45,792 nucleotides of DNA, from NCBI GenBank assembly GCA_945830575.1, contig CALZZE010000021.1, positions 1-45,792 of the forward strand, written 5' to 3'. Positions 23,273 to 31,300 of this stretch are shown in pieces. The notes under the pieces were generated by a model. That model was not told where the DNA came from. It searched no databases and worked only from the letters and a program-made list of their open reading frames with translations. The translations under genes and the position numbers were made by a program. The DNA comes from an uncultured Subdoligranulum sp. Its GTDB lineage: Bacteria; Bacillota; Clostridia; Oscillospirales; Ruminococcaceae. The number at the start of each line of letters is the position of its first letter. Position 1 is the stretch's first letter.

Positions 23273-23610
23273 GGTTTGAAAAGGAGTGAACGTTTTGTTC
23301 ACACCTCTACAGGCGGATGATACAGGGGTGAGTGAAATTCTCACCCCCCCTTCCCGGCGGATTCTTGTAAACTGTCATTTTGGCAGTTTTGCTTTTCGCA
23401 AATTGCGACCACCTATTCCAGGCGGACACTCAATAACGATTCGTTACCGGGAAGGGGGCACCGAAACGATGCCCCCCCAAAAACAAGGACTCATACCCGG
23501 CGGGTGGGGTCGCGAATCGTTACCCCATAAGGGAGTAACCGAATGTTACACCCTTTCCAGAAGGATAAAAAGTGGGTGGCGAATCACCACCCAGTCACAA
23601 AGCAAAAAAT

Positions 23611-23642
23611 CGCCCCCGGTGCGCCAACACCGAGAGCGTTTT
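23611..23642 (+). terminator. Possible terminator of the structured RNA
   Basis: CGGTG (23617-23621) pairs with CACCG (23628-23632), outer CGC with GCG, then TTTT. Moderate strength only. Confidence 0.45.
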
Positions 23643-23653
23643 GAATAGATCGG

Positions 23654-23741
23654 CTTGCCCGAAGGACAATTACACGACCCGTATCTGTAATTGTACCACC
23701 TCCGGGCAGGCTTTGCAAGCTATACCCAAAAAACGGAGGTG
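23654..23741 (+). promoter_or_regulatory. Structured leader of the integrase gene
   Basis: CTTGCCCG (23654-23661) pairs with CGGGCAGG (23703-23710). Inside, ACAATTACA (23666-23674) pairs exactly with TGTAATTGT (23686-23694). CACCTCCG (23697-23704) is also the exact complement of CGGAGGTG (23734-23741), the integrase ribosome site. The second pairing would hide the site. The layout suggests translational control of the integrase. I recall similar leaders before integrases of clostridial elements, without being able to check. Confidence 0.6.
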
Positions 23742-23749
23742 TATTTTTT

Positions 23750-24895
23750 ATGTCATCGAGAACAAACACAGCGGCCCTTATCAATGGAAGGTGGGTCGTG
23801 AAGGTTCAAAAGAACGGCGTGCGCAAAGCGTTTTACAGTTCCAAGCCCGGCAAGAAGGGACAGCAGGAGGCCAACGCCAAAGCGGATGCGTGGCTTGACG
23901 GCGAGATCGTGGACGCAAAATGCCGTGTCCGGGATATATGGAAAGACTATCTGGCGGATGTGGAGGCAAGAAGTAGCTTTTCCAATTACAGACAGATCTG
24001 CACCATCGGGGATTCTTACGTTCTGCCGCTTCTCGGAAACAAAAAAGTATGCGATCTGACAGAGGGAGACTTGCAAAGCCTTGTCAACAAAGCGTACAAG
24101 CACGGTTCCTTCAACAGCAAGCAAAAGCACAAGTCCTCCCTGAAACCGGGAGAGACGCTGAGCAGAAAAACGCTGAACAACATTGTGGCCACGCTCAAGA
24201 ACTTCATGAAATACTGTCGTGTTACCGCGAAAGCCACCACAATGATACCAGAGACCCTTCGTGTTCCAGCCGGTGCCCGTCTTGACGGAAAATCCATTTT
24301 ACAGCCGGACCATCTGAAAACGTTGTTTTCCAGCGATATGACCACATGGCGTGGAAAGCCTCAAAAGGATGATATGATCTATGCGTATCGTCTTGCCGTC
24401 CTTACCGGCCTGCGCCCCGGTGAGCTGCTCGGACTGCGTTGGGGCGATGTCACGCCAAATGAGACACACTTGCAGATTCGTCGCGCCATCAATGTGTTTG
24501 GCGAAGAAACGCAGGGAAAGAACCAAAATGCGGTTCGCTCCATCCCATTAAGTGAATACGCGCAGGAAATGATTCGTGCGCAGCGCTCCCTTGCGATCGA
24601 GGAATGCGGCAGCGTGACGGCACAGGAACCTGTTTTCAGGGAGATCACAGAGCCAACACTGCGGGACACATGGAAACGGTACTGCAGGGCTAACGCGATT
24701 CCGTCTGTCACCCTGTATGAACTGCGCCACACCTTCGTAAGCATTGCCAGCCTGCTGCCAGCCGGTGAAGTCAAGATGCTTGTTGGGCACAGCCGCAGCA
24801 TGGATACCTTCGGGACCTATGGTCACCATATCAAGACGTATGACCAAATGATTGCGGATGACCTTTCCGGATTGTTTGACAATCTTCTTGGGTAA
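23750..24895 (+). CDS. int: Tyrosine integrase
   Basis: A 381-residue site-specific recombinase. After an N-terminal arm-binding part and a SAM-like core-binding domain (SRKTLNNIVATLKNFMKYCR) comes the catalytic domain: Arg in LTGLRPGELLGLRWGDV, His-x-x-Arg region in LYELRHTFVSIA, His in VGHSRSMDTFGTYGH, and Tyr of that same stretch or the following KTYDQM as nucleophile. It inserts and, with a helper, excises the prophage at tRNA-Ala. The gene ends about 140 bases from the attR core. No excisionase gene was recognised. Confidence 0.92.
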   Translation: MSSRTNTAALINGRWVVKVQKNGVRKAFYSSKPGKKGQQEANAKADAWLDGEIVDAKCRVRDIWKDYLADVEARSSFSNYRQICTIGDSYVLPLLGNKKVCDLTEGDLQSLVNKAYKHGSFNSKQKHKSSLKPGETLSRKTLNNIVATLKNFMKYCRVTAKATTMIPETLRVPAGARLDGKSILQPDHLKTLFSSDMTTWRGKPQKDDMIYAYRLAVLTGLRPGELLGLRWGDVTPNETHLQIRRAINVFGEETQGKNQNAVRSIPLSEYAQEMIRAQRSLAIEECGSVTAQEPVFREITEPTLRDTWKRYCRANAIPSVTLYELRHTFVSIASLLPAGEVKMLVGHSRSMDTFGTYGHHIKTYDQMIADDLSGLFDNLLG

Positions 24896-24898
24896 ATT

Positions 24899-24918
24899 TG
24901 AACCCATTTTTGAACCCA
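24899..24918 (+). promoter_or_regulatory. Candidate integrase arm-type sites, right pair
   Basis: TGAACCCA at 24899-24906 and 24911-24918, 12 bp apart, same orientation as the left pair at 103-122. They lie directly after the integrase stop codon, about 115 bases from the attR core. Confidence 0.6.
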
Positions 24919-25032
24919 CATTTTTGCAGTTCATTCAATGGAATGTCATTCTAACATATGCACAGTTCTTATAATTCAACGTAATTCCGTAGATTATTTC
25001 CGGTTGTAATTATCAGGTTATATTTATTTACA

Positions 25033-25057
25033 GGTTCGAATCCCTCCAGGTCCACCA
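25033..25057 (+). repeat. attR core, 25-bp direct repeat
   Basis: Exact copy of the tRNA-Ala 3' end at 30-54. It is preceded by AT-rich phage sequence and followed by the original host terminator. Confidence 0.9.
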
Positions 25058-25086
25058 AAAGCCCCCTGCCGCATTCCGGCAGGGGG
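25057..25086 (-). terminator. Host terminator, minus strand
   Basis: CCCCCTGCCG (25062-25071) pairs with CGGCAGGGGG (25077-25086). On the minus strand CTTTT follows. It serves the flippase gene and was once the sequence after tRNA-Ala. Confidence 0.75.
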
Positions 25087-25093
25087 TTCGCTG

Positions 25094-26404
25094 TTATCTC
25101 TCTGCTTTTGCCACTTTCAGCATCCGGGCGGTGTTCATGGTGCAGGTGAACAGGTTGGAGGCGATCATCACTGCCAGAAAGCCCGTCATGCCGTACCGGG
25201 GCAGCAGCAGCCAAATCCCCGCGATGCGCAGGGCGGAATCCGCCAGTGAATACCGAAACATGGCCAGCTGCTCCCCCAATCCCTTCAAAACGCCGTCCAC
25301 CATGCTCTCAAAATACATGAACGGGGCCACAAAGCCCAGAATATGCACATACTCCCCCACAGCTTCCTCATGGTACAGCAGTACCGCCAGCGGCTTGCCG
25401 AACAGCACAAAGCCCGCCCCCGCCAGCAGAGAAAACCCGCCGGTGAGCAGCATCATCAGGCCGATGATGCGGCGCTTTCCGGCGCTGTCGCCCCGGGTGT
25501 GGGCGCGGGTGACCTCCGGCATGAGCAGGCTGGACAGCGCCGACAGCACCGAAAATGGAAAGAACAGCAGCGGCAGCGCCATTCCTTTCAAATTTCCATA
25601 TTGGGTCATGGCGGCAGTGCGGTCACCCAGATACAGCGTAAGACAGTACGGAATCAGGCTGCTCTCGGCGGCTTGCAATGCGCTGGCCAGCAGACGGCTG
25701 CCTTCCACCGGCAGAACGATGTCCCACAGCTCTTGTTTTGTGTAGGGATGCAGCGGTTCGCTGGCGGTCGGGCGGAACTCCGGCTCCCGCACCGCAAACG
25801 CCGCCATCAGCAGGCAGGATACCGCCTCGCTGACGGTATTGCCCAGCAGTACAGCCGCGCAGCCGTAGGCCGCGCCCCATCGGGCCAGCACACGCAGCGC
25901 CGCCGCGGCCACCGCCATGCGCACCAGCTGCTCAATAAGCTGGGACACCACACCGGGCCGCACATTCCGCTTTGCCAGAAAGCAGCCCCGCAGCGCGCCC
26001 GCCACCGCAATAAAGGGCAGACTGGGCGCCAGCACCAGCAGGGGCAGTTCGGCTCTGGCATCGTGGAGCAGCATCCGGGATGCGGGGCCTGCCAGCACAG
26101 CCTGCAGCAGCATCGCCCCGGTGCCAAGGGCTGCCGCCGTGGTGCACAGACTTTTCAGCGTGGCGGCCATGCCGCTGCCCCGCGCCAGACTCTGTGCCGC
26201 CAGACGGGTGGACGCCACATTGATTCCGGAGGAGGCCAGCGCCGTAAAAAACAGATACAGCGCCAGAATCAGCTGGTACAGACCCATGCCCTCGCCGCCC
26301 AGCGTCCCCGCGATGAGGACCCGGAAGACCATGCCCAGCACACGCAGCGCAAAGCCGGACAGCGTGAGCACCGCCGCGTTTTTCATGTACAGTTTGCCGC
26401 GCAT
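25094..26404 (-). CDS. SpoVB/MurJ-type lipid flippase family protein
   Basis: A 436-residue membrane protein with about 12-14 helices. The start MRGKLYMKNAAVLTLSGFAL and the phrase GGEGMGLYQLILALYLFFTA are typical of SpoVB-like members of the polysaccharide export / MATE-like superfamily, which flip lipid-linked cell-wall precursors. I use ATG 26404 because GGGGGTGA precedes it. It may act in spore cortex or general wall synthesis. The name spoVB is likely but not certain. Confidence 0.8.
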   Translation of the reverse strand: MRGKLYMKNAAVLTLSGFALRVLGMVFRVLIAGTLGGEGMGLYQLILALYLFFTALASSGINVASTRLAAQSLARGSGMAATLKSLCTTAAALGTGAMLLQAVLAGPASRMLLHDARAELPLLVLAPSLPFIAVAGALRGCFLAKRNVRPGVVSQLIEQLVRMAVAAAALRVLARWGAAYGCAAVLLGNTVSEAVSCLLMAAFAVREPEFRPTASEPLHPYTKQELWDIVLPVEGSRLLASALQAAESSLIPYCLTLYLGDRTAAMTQYGNLKGMALPLLFFPFSVLSALSSLLMPEVTRAHTRGDSAGKRRIIGLMMLLTGGFSLLAGAGFVLFGKPLAVLLYHEEAVGEYVHILGFVAPFMYFESMVDGVLKGLGEQLAMFRYSLADSALRIAGIWLLLPRYGMTGFLAVMIASNLFTCTMNTARMLKVAKAER

Positions 26405-26462
26405 GACTTCACCCCCGTACAGCTTATGCGCCGCTTTTCTTTTTATGTGCGGCAAACTTTGC

Positions 26463-26491
26463 TTGCGCAATGACACAGAGCGTGGTATACT
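26463..26491 (+). promoter_or_regulatory. Promoter of the Mrp gene
   Basis: TTGCGC, a 17-bp spacer, and TATACT at 26486-26491, about 40 bases before ATG 26533. Confidence 0.7.
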
Positions 26492-26532
26492 GGTAGCGTT
26501 TCCAGGAATTTTTTCAAAGGAGTTTTCATCTT

Positions 26533-27357
26533 ATGAGTGAACAATGCACCCACGATTGCAGCAGCTGCACGGCCAACTGCGAAAGCCGCCAGCCGCAGCA
26601 CGAGGCGCCCCATCCGGGCAGCCACATCAAAAAAGTAATCGGCGTTGTATCCGGCAAGGGCGGCGTCGGCAAAAGCATGACCAGCGCCATGCTGGCCGTT
26701 TCGATGCGCCGTATGGGTTACAAAACCGCCGTGCTGGACGCCGACATCACCGGCCCTTCCATCCCCAAGCTGTTCGGTGTTCATGGCCCGGCCACCGGCA
26801 CCGAAAACGCCATCAATCCTGTGGAGAGCCGCACCGGCATCAAGCTTATGTCCATCAACCTGCTGCTGGAGGACGAGGAGGCCCCCGTGGTGTGGCGCGG
26901 CCCCGTCATTGCCGGAGCGGTCAAGCAGTTCTGGCAGGAAGTCCTGTGGGATGACGTGGACTTCATGTTCGTGGACATGCCTCCGGGAACCGGCGATGTG
27001 CCGCTGACCGTTTTTCAGACCCTGCCGGTGGACGGCATCGTCATCGTGTCCAGCCCGCAGGAACTGGTGGGCATGATCGTGGGCAAGGCTGTCCAGATGG
27101 CCAAAATGATGAACGTGCCCATTCTCGGCATTGTGGAGAACATGAGCTATGCGGTCTGCCCGGACTGCGGTAAACACATCAGCGTGTTTGGTGACAGCCA
27201 CGTGGACGAGACCGGCGCCAAATACGGTTTGCCTGTGCTGGCCAAGATGCCCATCGACCCGGAGCTTGCCCGGCAGGCCGACCACGGCATGATCGAGACC
27301 TTTGCCGGAGACTATCTGGACGGCGCGGCCAAAGCAGTTGCCGCGCTGCTGAAATGA
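26533..27357 (+). CDS. mrp: Mrp/NBP35-family iron-sulfur carrier ATPase
   Basis: A 274-residue protein. Four Cys at the N-terminus (CTHDCSSCTANC) are followed by the P-loop VSGKGGVGKS at about 39-48. DADITGPSIPKLFG and VDMPPGTGDVPLTVFQ are further Mrp signatures, and CPDC near 217 is the conserved pair that binds a shared [4Fe-4S] cluster between two subunits. It carries iron-sulfur clusters to target proteins. AAAGGAG precedes ATG. The gene ends 22 bases before the MscL gene. Confidence 0.92.
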   Translation: MSEQCTHDCSSCTANCESRQPQHEAPHPGSHIKKVIGVVSGKGGVGKSMTSAMLAVSMRRMGYKTAVLDADITGPSIPKLFGVHGPATGTENAINPVESRTGIKLMSINLLLEDEEAPVVWRGPVIAGAVKQFWQEVLWDDVDFMFVDMPPGTGDVPLTVFQTLPVDGIVIVSSPQELVGMIVGKAVQMAKMMNVPILGIVENMSYAVCPDCGKHISVFGDSHVDETGAKYGLPVLAKMPIDPELARQADHGMIETFAGDYLDGAAKAVAALLK

Positions 27358-27379
27358 TCCCCAGAAGAAAGAGGAACCC

Positions 27380-28135
27380 ATGGAACACAACAAAGGCGAC
27401 CGGCAGATGGAGCAGTTGCGGGAAAAAGCAGAGCAGCAACTGCATCACGCGGAACAGGCGCTGAAAGCTGCCGGCCACGATTTTCAGGAGAAGTCAAAAG
27501 CCGCCGGAGAACATCTCAAAACGGCCGGTCATGAGCTCCAGGAAAAGACCGGACAGCAGTTGAAGGCTGCGGGAGAGCATCTCAAGACGGCCAGTCAGGA
27601 ATTTCAGGAAAAGGCAGGCCATCAGCTGAAGCTTGCCGGAGAACAGCTGAAAAAAGCCGGTCAGCAGCTGAAAGAGGCTGAAAAGCCGCTGAAAGGCTCC
27701 ATGAAGCGCTTTCTTAATGAGTTTAAGGCCTTCGCCCTCAAGGGCAATGTGATGGATCTGGCCATCGGCGTCATGATCGGCGGCGCATTCCAGTCCATCG
27801 TCACCGCCTTGACGGAGAATCTCATCAATCCCCTCATCGGCCTGTTGTTCCAGATGAATCTGGACGGCGTGGGACTGACGGTGTATTTTGGCGAAAAGAC
27901 CGTGTTTTTCGGGTTCGGCGCGTTTGTGTCGGCGGTCATCAACTTCGTCATCATGGCATTTGTGCTGTTCTGTCTGCTCAAGCTGGTACACCGCATGATG
28001 AACCTCAGCAAAAAGGAGGAGGAACCGGCTGCTCCGGCCGCCCCTGCCGCCCCCACACAGGAGGAACTGCTGGCGGCCATCCTGCAGGAATTAAAAACCC
28101 AAAACCAGCTGATGACCGAGGAGCCTGCCGACTGA
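27380..28135 (+). CDS. mscL: MscL-type mechanosensitive channel with repetitive N-terminal extension
   Basis: A 251-residue protein. Residues about 106-220 are a normal MscL: FLNEFKAFALKGNVMDLAIG, VMIGGAFQSIVTALTENLIN, second helix VSAVINFVIMAFVLFCLLKL. In front are about 105 extra residues of amphipathic helix with a 22-residue period (ELQEKTGQQLKAAGEHLKTA, then EFQEKAGHQLKLAGEQLKKA), like 11-mer LEA/apolipoprotein repeats. Usual MscL is about 130-150 residues. The first ATG has AGAGGAA ahead, and no strong site precedes the inner Met, so the extension is probably translated. MscL releases solutes on osmotic downshock. Confidence 0.88.
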   Translation: MEHNKGDRQMEQLREKAEQQLHHAEQALKAAGHDFQEKSKAAGEHLKTAGHELQEKTGQQLKAAGEHLKTASQEFQEKAGHQLKLAGEQLKKAGQQLKEAEKPLKGSMKRFLNEFKAFALKGNVMDLAIGVMIGGAFQSIVTALTENLINPLIGLLFQMNLDGVGLTVYFGEKTVFFGFGAFVSAVINFVIMAFVLFCLLKLVHRMMNLSKKEEEPAAPAAPAAPTQEELLAAILQELKTQNQLMTEEPAD

Positions 28136-28219
28136 ACAGAAGAAAATTAAGTTTCCGACCTAATTTTCGTCAAAAGACAAGTTCTCACCTTCATTTCATA
28201 AAATTCTTTTGCTTTCGCG

Positions 28220-28248
28220 TTGCAAAGTGCTGAATTCTATGGTATGAT
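28220..28248 (+). promoter_or_regulatory. Promoter of gltBD
   Basis: TTGCAA, a 17-bp spacer, and TATGAT at 28243-28248. Transcription would begin near 28255, just before the leader hairpin. The 28136-28219 stretch has one weak GAAAATTA/TAATTTTC hairpin and no gene. Confidence 0.8.
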
Positions 28249-28264
28249 AGCGTCAAGAACAAAG

Positions 28265-28336
28265 GCGTTCCCATTCGGACAAGTGCGTCCGGAAATGGGA
28301 ACGCTTTTTTCATATTCCGGGGCAGCTTTGCCCCGG
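28265..28336 (+). promoter_or_regulatory. Leader terminator hairpin and second hairpin before gltB
   Basis: GCGTTCCCATT (28265-28275) pairs with AATGGGAACGC (28294-28304), inner GGAC/GTCC, followed by six T (28305-28310): a strong intrinsic terminator only about 10 bases after the expected start of transcription. A second perfect hairpin CCGGGGCA/TGCCCCGG (28317-28336) sits before the ribosome site. This looks like attenuation or a short leader RNA. No known riboswitch class was recognised. Confidence 0.65.
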
Positions 28337-28356
28337 CCAACAGAGGAGAGGGAGCC

Positions 28357-31300
28357 ATGAGTAACTTTACCGAGCGCACATCCCCCGCCGGGCTGTACGA
28401 TCCCCGCTTTGAGCACGACAACTGCGGCATCGGCGCGGTGGTGGACATCAAGGGCCGCAAGAGCCACCAGACGCTGGATGATGCTTTGCAGATTGTGGAG
28501 CATCTGGAGCATCGAGCCGGCAAGGACGCCGAGGGCAAGACCGGCGATGGCGTGGGCATTTTGCTGCAAATCAGCCACAAGTTCTTCCAGAAAGCCGCCA
28601 ATGCCAGCGGCATCGCGCTGGGCAATGAGCGGGAATACGGCATCGGCATGTTCTTTTTCCCGCAGGAGGAGCTGCGCCGCAACCAGGCCAAAAAGCTGTT
28701 TGAGATCATCTGCAAAAAAGAGGGCCTGCCCTTTCTGGGCTGGCGGGAGGTACCTGTCTGCCCCGAGGTGCTGGGCCACAAGGCCCGCGCCTGCATGCCC
28801 AGCATCTGGCAGGGCTTTGTGGGCAAGCCCGCCCGCCTGAACGCCGGCATCGACTTTGACCGCCGCCTGTATGTGGTGCGCCGGGTATTTGAGCAGTCCA
28901 GCTCCGAGACCTATGTGTGCAGCCTGTCCAGCCGTACCATCGTCTACAAGGGCATGTTCCTTGTCACGGAGCTGCGGCTGTTCTACCCCGATTTGCAGGA
29001 CACCGACTATGAATCCGCCATCGGCATGGTGCACAGCCGGTTCTCCACCAACACCCAGCCCAGCTGGAACCGGGCGCATCCCAACCGGTTCATCCTGCAC
29101 AACGGCGAGATCAACACCATCCGCGGCAACGTGGACACCATGCTGGCCCGCGAGGAGACCATGGGCAGCCGCTATCTGAAGGACGACATGACCAAGGTGC
29201 TGCCCATCGTCAATCAGGACGGCTCGGACTCCGCCATGCTGGACAACACGCTGGAATTCATGGTGATGAACGGCATGGATCTGCCGCTGGCCGTGATGGT
29301 GACCATCCCGGAACCGTGGAGCAACAACAAAAACATGGACCCCAAAAAGCGGGATTTCTACCAGTATTACGCCACCATGCTGGAGCCGTGGGACGGCCCC
29401 GCCTCCATCCTGTTCAGCGACGGCGACGTGATGGGCGCGGTGCTGGACCGCAACGGTCTGCGCCCCAGCCGCTACTATATCACCGATGACGACCGGCTCA
29501 TTCTCTCCAGCGAGGTGGGCGTGCTGGACATCGACCCCAAGCACATCGTCTGCAAGGACCGTCTGCGTCCCGGCAAAATGCTGCTGGTGGACACCGTCAA
29601 GGGCAGATTGGTGGACGATGAGCGTCTGAAAATGGACTACGCCAGCCGCCAGCCCTACGGCGAGTGGCTGGACCGCAATCTGGTGAATCTGTGTGATCTG
29701 AAAGTTCCCAACCAGAAAGTCCCCTCCCATACTCCGGAGGAACTGGTGCGGCTGCAAAAGGCGTTTGGCTACCGGTACGAGGATGTGTCCAGCATCATGC
29801 TGCAAATGGCGGAAAACGGCGGTGAGCCGGCCGGCGCCATGGGCAGCGACACCCCGCTCGCGGTGCTGAGCCATACCCGTCCCCCGCTGTTCGACTATTT
29901 CAAACAGATGTTTGCTCAGGTCACCAACCCGCCCATCGACGCACTGCGGGAAAAGGTGGTCACCTCCACCACGGTGTACGTGGGCGCGCAGGGCAATCTG
30001 CTGGAGGAGGACGCCGACAACTGCAAGGTACTGAAAATCGACAACCCCATCCTCACCGAGACTGACCTTTTGAAGATCAAGGCCATGAAGGTGCCCGGCT
30101 TCAAGGTGGAAACCATCTCCATCTGCTACTACAAGAACACCGATCTGGAAAAGGCCATCGACCGTCTGTTTGTGGACGTGGATCGGGCCTACCGTGACGG
30201 TGCCAACATCCTGATCCTGTCCGACCGGGATATTGACGAGTACCATGTGGCCATTCCCAGCCTGCTGGCGGTGGGCGCTGTCAGCAAGTATCTGGTGCGT
30301 ACCCGCAAGCGCACCGCCATGGCGCTGATTCTGGAGAGCGGCGAGCCCCGTCTGGTGCACGATTTTGCCACGCTGCTGGGCTACGGTGCCTGCGCCATCA
30401 ACCCCTATCTGGCGCAGGAATCCATCGGCTCTCTCATTGCCGCAGGCCGTCTGGACAAGGACTACTACGCCGCCGTGCAAGATTACAACAAGGCCGTGCT
30501 GGCGGGAATCGTGAAAATCGCCTCCAAGATGGGTATTTCCACCATCCAGTCCTATCAGGGCAGCCAGATTTTCGAGGCTCTGGGCATCAGCCCCGAGGTG
30601 GTGGACAAATACTTCACCAACACCGTCACCCGCGTGGGCGGCATCACCATCAAGGACATCCAGTCTGATCTGGAGGCCCGCCACCAGCAGGCCTTTGACC
30701 CGCTGGGTCTGGACATCTATATGGATCTGCCCAGCATCGGCTCCCACAAGTTCCGCAGCGGGCCTGAGGCGGAGCAGCATCTGTACAATCCCCTGACCAT
30801 CCACCTGTTGCAGCAGGCCTGCATGACCGGCGATTACGGCAAGTTCAAGCAGTACACCGCCGCCGTGGCCAACGAGGGCGGCGACGCCATGCATCTGCGC
30901 AGCCTGCTGGACTTCAACTATCCCGAATCCGGCGTACCGCTGGAGGAAGTGGAGAGCGTGGACTCCATCGTCAAGCGATTCAAGACCGCCGCCATGAGCT
31001 ACGGTGCGCTGTCCGAGGAGGCCCACGAGTGCATGGCCATCGCCATGAACCGTCTGGGCGGCAAGAGCAACACCGGCGAGGGCGGCGAGGCCGAAGACCG
31101 CTACGGCACCGAGCGCAACTCCGCCATCAAGCAGGTGGCCTCCGCCCGGTTCGGCGTTACCAGCAAGTATCTGGTTTCCGCCAAAGAAATCCAAATCAAG
31201 ATGGCACAGGGCGCCAAGCCCGGCGAGGGCGGCCAGCTGCCCGGTGCCAAGGTCTACCCCTGGGTGGCTAAGTGCCGCAACTCCACCACCGGCGTGGGGC

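Larger units (their letters stand above)
22770..23640 (+). ncRNA. Candidate large structured RNA
   Basis: About 870 bases without a credible gene hold more than a dozen perfect or near-perfect hairpins. Examples: CTAAGGTCG/CGACCTTAG (22772-22796), GACAAA/TTTGTC (22807-22829), CGGC-GTTTT-GCCG (22841-22853), TACC-AAAAC-GGTA (22949-22961), GTGAAC-GTTTT-GTTCAC (23286-23302), GGGGTGAG/CTCACCCC (near 23324-23346), GGGGGCA/TGCCCCC (near 23455-23477), TGGGTGG/CCACCCA (near 23573-23593). Loops recur as GAAA/CGAAT and GTTTT. Two module copies show compensating stem changes. The plus strand is favoured by the GAAA-type loops and gene direction. Large ornate phage RNAs such as ROOL and GOLLD are alternatives I cannot test. 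Confidence 0.6.
30..25057. mobile_element. Complete-looking tailed prophage in tRNA-Ala
   Basis: The element has a full set of modules: integrase, repressor/Cro switch, replication, packaging, head, tail and lysis. It is bounded by the 25-bp att repeats. Late genes run on the minus strand toward the tRNA, while lysogeny genes and integrase are on the plus strand at the right end. A portal, Minor_capsid-type connector proteins, a Gp15 homologue and a long tape measure indicate a long, non-contractile tail (siphovirus type, inferred). I saw no disrupted structural gene, so it may still be functional. Confidence 0.9.

Noticed and set aside
22770-23640. CRISPR array
   Set aside because: Hairpins recur but there are no regularly spaced identical repeats with unique spacers.
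22770-23640. Diversity-generating retroelement or retron
   Set aside because: No reverse transcriptase gene is present anywhere in the window.
23286-23648. 120-codon plus-strand frame in the structured region
   Set aside because: Its path runs through consecutive hairpins; no ribosome site at its start and no protein-like composition. The RNA explanation fits better.
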